Assembly: GCA_041672845.1 (NCBI GenBank)
Contig: JBAYYV010000002.1
Span: 248,001-312,000, forward strand
Source of the DNA: JBAYDV01 sp041672845
GTDB lineage: Bacteria; Bacteroidota; Bacteroidia; Bacteroidales; UBA932
DNA: 64,000 nucleotides
Direction of reading: 5' to 3'
The position numbers and the translations under genes were made by a program. Positions 52,491 to 60,925 of the stretch are shown here, piece after piece. The number at the start of each line of letters is the position of its first letter. Within the stretch, counting starts at the first letter, position 1. The notes beneath the pieces are model-generated. The model saw only the letters and a program-made list of their open reading frames with translations. It was not told the origin of the DNA and did not search any database.

Positions 52491-53453
52491 ATGGAAAATA
52501 TGAAAACAGGACAAGCTGTAATAGTTAAACATACTGGTAGCCATTATCTTTTGTCTCAATTACCTACTTGGAAAGTCTTTTCTGCTGTAATAAGGGGCAA
52601 GTTAAGATTGCAAACAAGTCGTGCTACTAATCCTGTAGCCGTAGGAGATAGGGTAAAATATGAAGTATCTTTGGATGAATCTGGTCAAATAAAAGATGAT
52701 GCTGCTATTACTGAAGTTTTATCTCGTAAAAATTATTTAATTAGGAAAGCTACTAATTTGTCCCGTCAGTCTCATGTTATAGCTGCGAATATAGATATGG
52801 CTTATTTATTAGTCACTTTAGATTTTCCTAAAACTAAATGGCCTTTTATAGATAGGTTCTTAGTTACTTGTGAAGCTTATAATATTCCTATTAAAATATT
52901 AATGAATAAAATAGATTTATATTCTAATGATGAGAGAGAAGGCATAGATTATTTTGAAAACATTTATAGAGGTGCAGGTTATATAATAGAAGAAATATCT
53001 ACTTGGAAAAATATAGGTATTGATAAAATTAGAGAGGAAATTCATCAAGACAATAAATTATGTTTGTTTTCAGGTGTTTCTGGCGTAGGAAAATCATCCT
53101 TGATAAAAGCTCTAGATCCTTCTTTAGATCCTGTAATTGGTAAGATGTCTCTTTCTCATATGCAGGGAAAACATACTACTACTTTTTATGAAATGCATCC
53201 ACTTTCCGGAGGGGGCTATATAATAGATACTCCTGGAATTAGGGGTTTTGGTCTATATGATTTAAAGTCTGAGAGAATTTCTACGTATTTTCCTGAAATG
53301 CTTAGATATATGGATAATTGTAAATATATGCCTTGTACTCATACTCATGAACCTGGTTGTGCTGTTAAAAAAGCTTTAAAAGAAGGTCTAATTTCGGCCG
53401 AAAGATATAATTCATATTTAGGGATGTTAGAGGATGAAAAAAAATACAGATAG
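52491..53453 (+). CDS. rsgA: Ribosome small-subunit-dependent GTPase A
   Basis: RsgA is a circularly permuted GTPase that checks 30S maturation and releases RbfA. The 320-aa product has an N-terminal OB-fold (1-75). The permuted G motifs follow: G4 LMNKIDLYSNDE (about 138), G1 FSGVSGVGKSSLIKAL (about 193-208), G2/G3 GKHTTTFYEMH and IDTPGIRGFG (about 246-255). The C-terminal zinc-binding segment is NCKYMPCTHTHEPGCAV (about 281-297). The ATG at 52500 is an alternative start. The gene overlaps the MATE gene by 20 nt. Confidence 0.96.
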   Translation: MENMKTGQAVIVKHTGSHYLLSQLPTWKVFSAVIRGKLRLQTSRATNPVAVGDRVKYEVSLDESGQIKDDAAITEVLSRKNYLIRKATNLSRQSHVIAANIDMAYLLVTLDFPKTKWPFIDRFLVTCEAYNIPIKILMNKIDLYSNDEREGIDYFENIYRGAGYIIEEISTWKNIGIDKIREEIHQDNKLCLFSGVSGVGKSSLIKALDPSLDPVIGKMSLSHMQGKHTTTFYEMHPLSGGGYIIDTPGIRGFGLYDLKSERISTYFPEMLRYMDNCKYMPCTHTHEPGCAVKKALKEGLISAERYNSYLGMLEDEKKYR

Positions 53454-54753
53454 AAAATCTATGAATAAAAGGATACTTAAGTTGGCTGTGCCTAGTATCC
53501 TTGCTAATATTACTGTTCCTTTGGTCGGTATGGTCGATATAGGTGTAGTAGGAAGATTAGGTTCTACTGCATCAATAGGTGCAATAGCTATTGGTACTAT
53601 GCTTTTTGATGTTTTGTATTGGAATTTCGGGTTTCTTAGAATAGGGACAGGTGGTTTAACAGCTCAAGCTTATGGCAAACGTGATTTTTCTAAATCTATT
53701 CGTCATTTATCTCAAGGATTGGCGACAGCATTAGGTATTTCCTTCTTTTTGTTCTCGATACAATATCTTTTTGTAGAACTGGTTTTTCTTATTGTGGATT
53801 GTTCTCCTGAGGTAGAATTGTTTGCAAGACAATATTATTTTATTAGAATTTGGGCAGCCCCTGCTACTCTTTGTCTTTTCGTATTTAAAGGATGGTTTAT
53901 TGGTATGCAAAATACGATTAGTCCTATGATTATAGATATTACTGTCAATGTATTGAATTTAGTGTTGAGTATATTTTTAGTACTTCATACTTCTTTAGGT
54001 TTTATAGGTGTTGCTTGGGGTACGCTAATCGCACAATATGTAGGATTTTTCTTATCTATAATTTTATTATTAATATATTATAAAAAGCTATTTAAATATA
54101 TAGATCTTAAATCTCATATAAGATGGAAGGAAATGAAGGGAATGTTGAGAATGAACTCAGATTTATTTATCAGATCTTTATGTTTTATGATGATATATGC
54201 TGGATTTACTTCTTTTGCTGCTAATTATGGTGATACTCAATTAGCGGTTAGTTCTATTATGATGAAAATAGTAATGTTGTTTTCTTATTTTGTAGATGGC
54301 TTTGCCTATGCTGGAGAAGCTTTAGTGGGAAAATATACTGGACAAAAGAATAATCCTATGTTAAAGAAGTCTGTGAAATTTCTTTTCCAATGGGTATTAG
54401 TAATTGGTTTAGCTTGTACTTTAATTTATGCTGTATGGGGAGAAGGAATGGTCAAACTTATGACTACTAATTCTAATGTGATAGAATCTTCTAAATCTTT
54501 TATAAAATGGTTAATTATTATGCCTATTATAGGAAGTGCTGCTTTTATGTGGGATGGAGTTTTTGTAGGTGCTACTCAGTCTAAAGCTATCAGAAATTGT
54601 ATGTTATGGGCTTGTTTAGCTTTTTATATAGTTTTTCTAATATCTAAAAATTTATTAGGAATACAATCTCTGTGGTATGCTTATATGGCTCATTTAGTGG
54701 TTCGTACTCTTTATTTGTCTCTTGTGGCCAAAAAACGTATATTTATTTATTAA
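53434..54753 (+). CDS. MATE-family efflux transporter (DinF-like)
   Basis: This 439-aa multidrug/toxin extrusion transporter has about 12 TM helices in two six-helix halves. The MATE pattern is seen in KLAVPSILANITVPLVGMVD (about 17-36), GTGGLTAQAYGKRDF (about 71-85) and WDGVFVGATQSKAIRNCML (about 369-387). Cation-coupled efflux is the family function; the substrate is unknown. The first ATG lies inside rsgA and the next in-frame ATG (53461, residue 10) just after it, so either could be used. fbp follows 18 bp downstream. Confidence 0.93.
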   Translation: MKKNTDRKSMNKRILKLAVPSILANITVPLVGMVDIGVVGRLGSTASIGAIAIGTMLFDVLYWNFGFLRIGTGGLTAQAYGKRDFSKSIRHLSQGLATALGISFFLFSIQYLFVELVFLIVDCSPEVELFARQYYFIRIWAAPATLCLFVFKGWFIGMQNTISPMIIDITVNVLNLVLSIFLVLHTSLGFIGVAWGTLIAQYVGFFLSIILLLIYYKKLFKYIDLKSHIRWKEMKGMLRMNSDLFIRSLCFMMIYAGFTSFAANYGDTQLAVSSIMMKIVMLFSYFVDGFAYAGEALVGKYTGQKNNPMLKKSVKFLFQWVLVIGLACTLIYAVWGEGMVKLMTTNSNVIESSKSFIKWLIIMPIIGSAAFMWDGVFVGATQSKAIRNCMLWACLAFYIVFLISKNLLGIQSLWYAYMAHLVVRTLYLSLVAKKRIFIY

Positions 54754-54771
54754 CTTTGAAAAAAATTAGCT

Positions 54772-56754
54772 ATGGTGCGAGATATTAAATACTTAGAACT
54801 TCTTTCTAAAACTTTTCCTACTATTCAGTCTGCCAGTACTGAAATAATTAATCTAGAGGCTATTATGAGTCTTCCTAAAGGCACTGAACATTTTGTTACT
54901 GACTTACATGGAGAATATGAATCTTTCGACCATGTTCTTAGAAATGCTTCAGGAGTAATAAAAAGCAAGGTGGATGAATTATTTGGTTCTGATGTGAGTG
55001 TTCAAGATAAAAAAGAATTATGTACTTTAATTTATTATCCTAAACGCAAGTTAAAATTACTAAAAATTGATAATAAAGAATCTTTGAATGACTGGTATCA
55101 TAAAACTTTAGTTTTGATGATAAAAGTACTTTCTACGGTTTCTTTTAAATATACAAGGTCTAAAGTTAGAAAAGCTTTGCCTAAGGAATATTCTTATATA
55201 ATAGAAGAATTGCTAAACGAATCTATGGGAGAAAGGAATAAAGAGAAATATATACACTCTATATTAGATTCTATTATTTCTACTGATTCTGCAGATTGTT
55301 TTATTATAGCTATAGCTGAAGTTATCCAACGTTTAACTATCGACTCTCTTCATATTATAGGAGATGTTTATGATAGAGGACCTGGAGCTCATATTATTAT
55401 GAATACTATATGTAGTTACCATAACTGTGATATCCAATGGGGTAATCATGATATTATTTGGATGGGTGCAGCAGCAGGTAGTGCTGCTTGTATGGCTAAT
55501 GTAGTTAGAATTAGTTTAAGATATGCTAATTTAGAGACATTGGAGGATGGTTATGGAATCAATTTATTACCATTAGCGACTTTTGCTATAGATACGTATA
55601 AAGAAGACCTTTGTATGCCTTTTATGCCTAAAATAGGTAAGGAGTTAGTTTTTTCCGAAAAACAAAAAAAGATAATAAGTAAGATGCATAAAGCAATTAC
55701 TATTATTCAGTTTAAATTAGAAGGACAGCTTATAAATAGACGCCCTGATTTTCATATGGAACATAGAAATTTATTAGATAAGATCGACTTTGATAGAAAT
55801 AGAGTTCTTGTCCATGATGATTCAGTTCCTGAAGGTTATAAAGAATATCCTTTATGTGGAGGTGAAATGCCTACAGTAAATCCTAAAGATCCTTATAAAT
55901 TGAATTCAGAAGAACAAGAGATAGTGGATAAATTAGTAATGAACTTTACTAATAATCCTGTTCTTGAAAAGCATATTCGTTGTTTATATGCTAAAGGTTC
56001 TTTTTATAAAGTAGCTAATGGGAATTTATTATTTCACGGGTCTCTTCCTATGAATCCTGATGGATCTTTCAGAAAACTTGAAATATTAGGAGCTTTTTAT
56101 TGTGGTAAAGAATTATATGATAAATTAGATCAGTTGGTAAGAATTGCTTATTTCGAAGATAGAGATACCAGATTAAAAAAATATGCATTAGATCTTATGT
56201 GGTATATATGGTGTGGTCCAGTTTCTCCATCTTTTGATAAAGCTAAAATGACTACTTTTGAAAGATATTTTATAAAAGATAAAAAAACACATGAAGAACC
56301 TAAAGGAGCTTATTATGTATTAAAAGAAGATCCTAAAGTATGTGATAGAATTCTTCATGAATTCGGAATTAACCAAGATAATTCTCATATTATTAATGGC
56401 CATATTCCTGTAAAAACCTTAAAAGGTGAATCGCCTATTAAAGCAGATGGAAAATTGTTAGTGATAGATGGTGGATATGCTAAGGCATATCAGCCAGAAA
56501 CAGGAATTGCAGGTTATACTTTAATTTATAACTCTTTTGGTCTATTACTCATCCAACATCAGCCATTTCAGTCTGCAGAACATGTCATTAAATATGGCGA
56601 AGATATTATTTCTCTTAAAAAAGTAATAGAATATATACCTAAACGAAAAACTGTGGGTGATACAGATATAGGAAAAGATCTAGCAGAACAAGTAAAAGAT
56701 TTAAGACAATTATTATCTGCATATAAGACAGGTTTAATCAGAGAGAATTTATAA
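54772..56754 (+). CDS. fbp: Fructose-1,6-bisphosphatase, class III
   Basis: This is the gluconeogenic phosphatase of the Mn-dependent calcineurin-like class III type, known from Bacillus and Bacteroidetes. The 660-aa product is full length. Metal-binding motifs are VTDLHGEYESFDH (about 42-54), IIGDVYDRGPGAHIIMN (about 196-212) and WGNHDIIWMGAAAG (about 223-236). INGHIPVKTLKGESPI lies near 540-555, and IDGGYAKAYQPETGIAGYTL after it. It lies between the MATE and AspT/YidE-type transporter genes with gaps of 18 and 10 bp, so all are probably co-transcribed from rsgA onward. Confidence 0.96.
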   Translation: MVRDIKYLELLSKTFPTIQSASTEIINLEAIMSLPKGTEHFVTDLHGEYESFDHVLRNASGVIKSKVDELFGSDVSVQDKKELCTLIYYPKRKLKLLKIDNKESLNDWYHKTLVLMIKVLSTVSFKYTRSKVRKALPKEYSYIIEELLNESMGERNKEKYIHSILDSIISTDSADCFIIAIAEVIQRLTIDSLHIIGDVYDRGPGAHIIMNTICSYHNCDIQWGNHDIIWMGAAAGSAACMANVVRISLRYANLETLEDGYGINLLPLATFAIDTYKEDLCMPFMPKIGKELVFSEKQKKIISKMHKAITIIQFKLEGQLINRRPDFHMEHRNLLDKIDFDRNRVLVHDDSVPEGYKEYPLCGGEMPTVNPKDPYKLNSEEQEIVDKLVMNFTNNPVLEKHIRCLYAKGSFYKVANGNLLFHGSLPMNPDGSFRKLEILGAFYCGKELYDKLDQLVRIAYFEDRDTRLKKYALDLMWYIWCGPVSPSFDKAKMTTFERYFIKDKKTHEEPKGAYYVLKEDPKVCDRILHEFGINQDNSHIINGHIPVKTLKGESPIKADGKLLVIDGGYAKAYQPETGIAGYTLIYNSFGLLLIQHQPFQSAEHVIKYGEDIISLKKVIEYIPKRKTVGDTDIGKDLAEQVKDLRQLLSAYKTGLIRENL

Positions 56755-56764
56755 TATTTATGTA

Positions 56765-58417
56765 ATGAATTGGTTTGAAACATTAATAATAGGTTCAGGT
56801 ATTGCCCATTCAATATTATTGATAGCTTTTGTAGTAGCTATCGGTATACTATTTGGAAAACTTAAAATCGGGGGAGTATCATTAGGTATTACATGGATAT
56901 TATTTATAGGAATTATTTTAAGTCATTTTGGCCTTTTATTAGATCCAATTATTTTAAAATTTGCAAAAGAATTTGGTCTAATTCTATTTGTTTATTCTAT
57001 TGGGTTAGAAGTGGGGCCTTCATTTTTTTCTTCTTTTAAAAGTGGTGGGATAACATTTAATATATTGGCAGTAGGAATAATCGGGTTAGGTGTATTAACT
57101 ACTGTAATTATTCATTTAGTTACAGGTACTGATATAGCTACTATGTCTGGTATTATGTCAGGGGCAGTTACTAATACTCCTGGACTAGGAGCTGCACAGC
57201 AAACTAGTTTTGAAGTTACCGGTGTAGAGGAACCTGTTATAGGCATGGCTTATGCTGTGGCATATCCTATAGGTGTGATCGGAGTTATCCTTGTTATTAT
57301 CTTACTTAAATCTTTATTTAAAGTAGACCTTAAGAAAGAAGAAATTTCTCTTTCTAAAAATATTGATTCTTGTAAATATGCTAAAAGATTAGGAATAGAA
57401 GTTCTAAATCCAGCAGTAGTAGGTAGAACCATTTATGAAATAGATCATCTTATAGATAATAAATTTGTTATTTCTCGTCTTTATCATAGAGATGGTAAAA
57501 TGGAAATTCCTGCTTCAGAATCTAAAATTCAAGAAGGAGACAGGATTCTTTTAATAACCTCCGAGCATGATGAAAAAACTTTAATTGCCTTTTTCGGTAA
57601 AAAAATAGAATTCTCTTTTGAACAATGGGAAAAACTTGATATTCATTTAGTTTCTAGAAGAGTAGTTATAACTAAATCAAATATTAATGGTAAACATTTA
57701 GGAGAATTAAATCTTCGTTCCCATTTTGGAATAAATATTACTAGGGTGATGCGTTCAGGTGTAAATTTAGTCGCTACTTCAGAACTTCAGTTACAGTTAG
57801 GTGATAGAGTAATGGTAGTAGGTAATGAAAGTTCTATTCATAAAGTAGAAAAATTCTTAGGAAATACTATGAGTAAACTTAATGATCCTAATCTGTTCCC
57901 TATTTTTATAGGAATCTTTTTAGGAGTATTATTAGGATCTATTCCTATTTTCATTCCTGGAATTTCTCAACCAGTTAAATTAGGTTTAGCTGGTGGACCT
58001 CTTATTATAGCGATCTTAATATCAGCCTTTGGTCCTAAGTATAAGTTGATAACTTATACCACCATTAGTGCTAATAAAATGCTTAGGGAGGTAGGCATAT
58101 CTTTATTCTTGGCTGCTGTCGGGTTAGGTGCTGGACAAGGATTCTTAGAAGCGATTGTCAATGGTGGTTATTGGTGGGTATTATACGGTGCTATTATTAC
58201 TATTGTACCTATCTTCTTAATAGCTCTTATAGCTAGGTACATATTCAAATTAGATTATTTCTCTATCATAGGTATAATCTCTGGTAGTCATACTAATCCT
58301 CCAGCATTAGCATATTCTAATTCTTATGGAGTATCACAAGTAGCTGTAGCGTATGCTACTGTTTATCCCTTAGCGATGTTTTTAAGAGTGCTTGCTGCAC
58401 AATTGATGTTTATATAG
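56765..58417 (+). CDS. AspT/YidE-family transporter with two RCK_C domains
   Basis: This 550-aa transporter of the aspartate:alanine exchanger family has two membrane halves of about five TM segments each (about 10-185 and 380-550), with duplicated motifs: SGAVTNTPGLGAAQQTSF (about 128-145) and SGSHTNPPALAYSNSYG (about 508-524). Between them are two TrkA-C/RCK_C regulatory domains (about 205-285 and 295-370), for example LLITSEHDEKTLIAFFG and VMVVGNESSIHKVEKFLG. The substrate is unknown; dicarboxylate or amino-acid exchange is the family theme. It is the last gene of the rsgA run and converges on the CtlX-type gene. Confidence 0.9.
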   Translation: MNWFETLIIGSGIAHSILLIAFVVAIGILFGKLKIGGVSLGITWILFIGIILSHFGLLLDPIILKFAKEFGLILFVYSIGLEVGPSFFSSFKSGGITFNILAVGIIGLGVLTTVIIHLVTGTDIATMSGIMSGAVTNTPGLGAAQQTSFEVTGVEEPVIGMAYAVAYPIGVIGVILVIILLKSLFKVDLKKEEISLSKNIDSCKYAKRLGIEVLNPAVVGRTIYEIDHLIDNKFVISRLYHRDGKMEIPASESKIQEGDRILLITSEHDEKTLIAFFGKKIEFSFEQWEKLDIHLVSRRVVITKSNINGKHLGELNLRSHFGINITRVMRSGVNLVATSELQLQLGDRVMVVGNESSIHKVEKFLGNTMSKLNDPNLFPIFIGIFLGVLLGSIPIFIPGISQPVKLGLAGGPLIIAILISAFGPKYKLITYTTISANKMLREVGISLFLAAVGLGAGQGFLEAIVNGGYWWVLYGAIITIVPIFLIALIARYIFKLDYFSIIGIISGSHTNPPALAYSNSYGVSQVAVAYATVYPLAMFLRVLAAQLMFI

Positions 58418-58474
58418 TTATTTTGTCTGACGACAATGATTCTAGTTCTAGCTTAGTAGGATTCTTATAAGTAA

Positions 58475-59419
58475 TTAATATTCCATTAATTCGGCCAGCA
58501 TACATCTTGCTGATCCACCACCGTTCATTTCGATAAAATCTAGCTGTGGAGACAAAATTCTGTGATAATAGTTGTTAAATATTTTTGACTGGCTTTTGGT
58601 TAAACATTTTCTAGCAGTTCCAGACATTATTAAAAATTTCTCATCATCAGAATTTTTTAATTCTAACATGTTTCCTGAGAAGTGATTCATTTGTTCGAAA
58701 GAGATATCAATAATTTCTTTTCCGTTAGTTTTAAGACTATCTATTATTCTTTGACGTCCAGATATGCCCGTAGATTTATCTTCTTCAGTATCTGTTATGG
58801 CATCTAAGCAAATAATAGCGAATTTGCTACCTATACACATCATTACATTAGTATGATAAATAGCTTGGCCGTTTTGATCGATACCATTGAAAGTAACTTG
58901 AGTGTAACCTACTTGTTTACAAAAGTCTGCTAATACTTCAGGAGAAGTTCTAGGAGAATTACAAGCATAAACTATTTTATTACATCTGTCTAATATCATA
59001 CTTCCTGTTCCTTCCAAGAAAAGATTTTCATCTTCCCAATGACTTAAATCGACTACTTTTTTAACTTTAAAGTTTTTATTTATAGCGTCTATAAATTCAC
59101 TTTTTCTTTCCTTTCTTCTATTCTCAGCATTCATAGGATATAATACTAATGTACCATCCTGATGAGTCGTAAACCAATTATTAGGGAAGATGGAGTCAGG
59201 CGTAAAAGGTGTAGGCGTATCTTCTGCTAAGACTACTTTTATTCCATTGGCTTTTAATAAAGAGGTATAAGCCATGAATTCAAGTAGAGCATTTTCTTGT
59301 GCACCTTCTTGGTAACCTTCTTTTTGGAAAGCATTATTTCCAGCTGTTTCTGGATTGAATCCAAATCTAACAGGTTTTACCATGAATACCGTAGATGTGA
59401 TTTGCTGTAATTTTGTCAT
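58475..59419 (-). CDS. CtlX/arginine-deiminase-like hydrolase
   Basis: This 314-aa enzyme of the guanidino-group-modifying superfamily is closest to CtlX-type citrulline hydrolases. Visible catalytic landmarks are TPDSIFPNNWFTTHQDG (about 73-89) with the acidic residue, YHTNVMMCIG (about 193-202) with the histidine, and the C-terminal GGGSARCMLAEL (about 299-310) with the cysteine nucleophile. CtlX converts citrulline to ornithine; arginine or another ureido/guanidino substrate is possible. It lies 106 bp after ornithine aminotransferase on the same strand, with a terminator hairpin between them and its own -7 box at 59437-59444. Confidence 0.87.
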   Translation of the reverse strand: MTKLQQITSTVFMVKPVRFGFNPETAGNNAFQKEGYQEGAQENALLEFMAYTSLLKANGIKVVLAEDTPTPFTPDSIFPNNWFTTHQDGTLVLYPMNAENRRKERKSEFIDAINKNFKVKKVVDLSHWEDENLFLEGTGSMILDRCNKIVYACNSPRTSPEVLADFCKQVGYTQVTFNGIDQNGQAIYHTNVMMCIGSKFAIICLDAITDTEEDKSTGISGRQRIIDSLKTNGKEIIDISFEQMNHFSGNMLELKNSDDEKFLIMSGTARKCLTKSQSKIFNNYYHRILSPQLDFIEMNGGGSARCMLAELMEY

Positions 59420-59436
59420 TAATTATTTATTTAGTA

Positions 59437-59444
59437 CAAATATA
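59437..59444 (-). promoter_or_regulatory. -7 box (TATATTTG) for the CtlX-type gene
   Basis: This is a minus-strand TAnnTTTG match 17 nt before the start at 59419, downstream of the rocD terminator, indicating independent transcription. Confidence 0.45.
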
Positions 59445-59461
59445 GATATATCTAATAGTAT

Positions 59462-59508
59462 AAAAAAATGTATCAGATATGTAAAATTTTTACTTATCTG
59501 ATACATTT
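59462..59508 (-). terminator. Intrinsic terminator after rocD
   Basis: A perfect 12-bp stem (59468-59479 with 59495-59506) has an inner hairpin in its loop. Read on the minus strand it is followed by seven T (59462-59468). It ends rocD transcription before the CtlX-type gene; some read-through is possible. Confidence 0.85.
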
Positions 59509-59525
59509 ATAATTTATATATATTA

Positions 59526-60761
59526 TTATTTATCAAGCATATGCTCAAAGGTATCTACGATGATTTTTATAGCTTTACGAAGATCTTCTTCAGAGATTAC
59601 TAAAGCTGGTGCAAAACGTATTATATCTTTATGAGTAGGTTTAGCAAGTAGTCCTTTTTCAGCCATTGCTAAGCAAATATCCCATGCTTCTATTTTATCA
59701 GTAGGATTTGTAATTACTGCATTTAATAAGCCTTTACCTCTTACAAAATTAAATAGAGGAGATTTAATTTTAGAAATTTCTTCTCTAAATATATTCCCTA
59801 AGTAAGCAGCTTTTTCAGTTAATTTTTCATCCCTTATTACTTCTAGAGACGCTACAGCTACTTTGGCAGCTAAAGGAGAACCACCAAAGGTAGAACCGTG
59901 TTCACCCGGTTTAATATTTAACATAATGTAGTCATCTGCTAATACTCCAGAAATAGGAAGCACACCACCTGAAAGTGCTTTACCAATAATCACTATATCA
60001 GGACGTACATTTTCATGATCACAAGCGAGTAAACGACCTGTTCTAGCGATACCAGACTGTACTTCATCAGCTATGAATAAAACATTATGTTTTTTACATA
60101 AATCATAACATTTTTTAATATAACCTTTATCAGGTACAAATACGCCAGCTTCACCTTGAATAGGTTCTACTAACATAGCAGCTATTTTGTCTCCTTTTTC
60201 ATTTAAGACTTGTTCTAAAGCTTTAGTATCATTATAAGGAATAGTTAAGAATCCTGGAGTGAAAGGTCCATAATCATTGTATGCAGAAGGATCAGTGGAT
60301 ATGGAAACGATAGTAATAGTCCTACCATGAAAGTTTCCAGTACAAGTAATGATTAGAGCTTCATCTTGAGGAATATTTTTGTTTTCATATCCCCATTTAC
60401 GAGCAAGTTTTATAGCTGTTTCTACAGCTTCAGCGCCTGAATTCATAGGAAGAATTTTTTCATAACCAAAGAAATCAGTAATGAATTTTTCAGCAGGGCC
60501 TAAGCAATCGTTATAAAAAGCACGAGAAGTAAGAGTAAGTTTTTCAGATTGTTCTTTTAAAGCTTTTATAATATGAGGATGACAATGACCTTGATTAATG
60601 GCAGAATATGCAGAAAGAAAATCAAAATATTCTTTCCCGTCTACATCCCAAACATGAGCACCTTTTCCTTTTGCTAATACGACAGGAAGTGGACCATAAT
60701 TATGTGCTCCATATTTAGCTTCCATGTCAATAAATTTTTGTTGAGTTTTTGTAATATTCAT
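59526..60761 (-). CDS. rocD: Ornithine aminotransferase
   Basis: RocD is a PLP enzyme converting ornithine and 2-oxoglutarate to glutamate-5-semialdehyde and glutamate. The 411-aa class III aminotransferase has YGAHNYGPLPVVLAKGKGAH (about 15-34), MNSGAEAVETAIKLARKWGY (about 101-120), the Asp-containing FIADEVQSGIARTGR (about 229-243) and the PLP lysine in VIIGKALSGGVLPISGVLAD (about 257-276). GEHGSTFGGSPLAAKVA follows. It is divergent from the YfcC gene. The upstream gap has an imperfect -7 box and an inverted repeat at 60803-60822. Confidence 0.96.
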   Translation of the reverse strand: MNITKTQQKFIDMEAKYGAHNYGPLPVVLAKGKGAHVWDVDGKEYFDFLSAYSAINQGHCHPHIIKALKEQSEKLTLTSRAFYNDCLGPAEKFITDFFGYEKILPMNSGAEAVETAIKLARKWGYENKNIPQDEALIITCTGNFHGRTITIVSISTDPSAYNDYGPFTPGFLTIPYNDTKALEQVLNEKGDKIAAMLVEPIQGEAGVFVPDKGYIKKCYDLCKKHNVLFIADEVQSGIARTGRLLACDHENVRPDIVIIGKALSGGVLPISGVLADDYIMLNIKPGEHGSTFGGSPLAAKVAVASLEVIRDEKLTEKAAYLGNIFREEISKIKSPLFNFVRGKGLLNAVITNPTDKIEAWDICLAMAEKGLLAKPTHKDIIRFAPALVISEEDLRKAIKIIVDTFEHMLDK

Positions 60762-60802
60762 TTTTTTTTAGATTAAAGTTATGTTTCTGATGTAAATAGG
60801 TA

Positions 60803-60822
60803 TTAAAAGACCCTCCTTTTAA
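60803..60822. repeat. Inverted repeat between rocD and the YfcC gene
   Basis: TTAAAAG and CTTTTAA form a 7-bp inverted repeat around ACCCTC. It sits in the 164-bp divergent gap and could be an operator. It does not match an ArgR box, and its function is unproven. Confidence 0.35.
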
Positions 60823-60852
60823 CATGATGTATGCAAATTTAATAAATTTATA

Positions 60853-60860
60853 TAATTTTG
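60853..60860 (+). promoter_or_regulatory. -7 box (TAATTTTG) for the YfcC gene
   Basis: This is an exact TAnnTTTG match followed by CAC, 65 nt before the ATG at 60926. No -33 TTG lies at the right distance. Confidence 0.4.
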
Positions 60861-60925
60861 CACTATAATTACTGAACAATAATTTAACTAAATATAAAAG
60901 GTTTATTTAAGCCTATTTAAATATT

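Noticed and set aside
58423..58436. Small hairpin TTGTC-TGAC-GACAA between the AspT/YidE-type and CtlX-type genes as a terminator
   Set aside because: The stem is only 5 bp and no T-run follows on either strand, so it is too weak to call.
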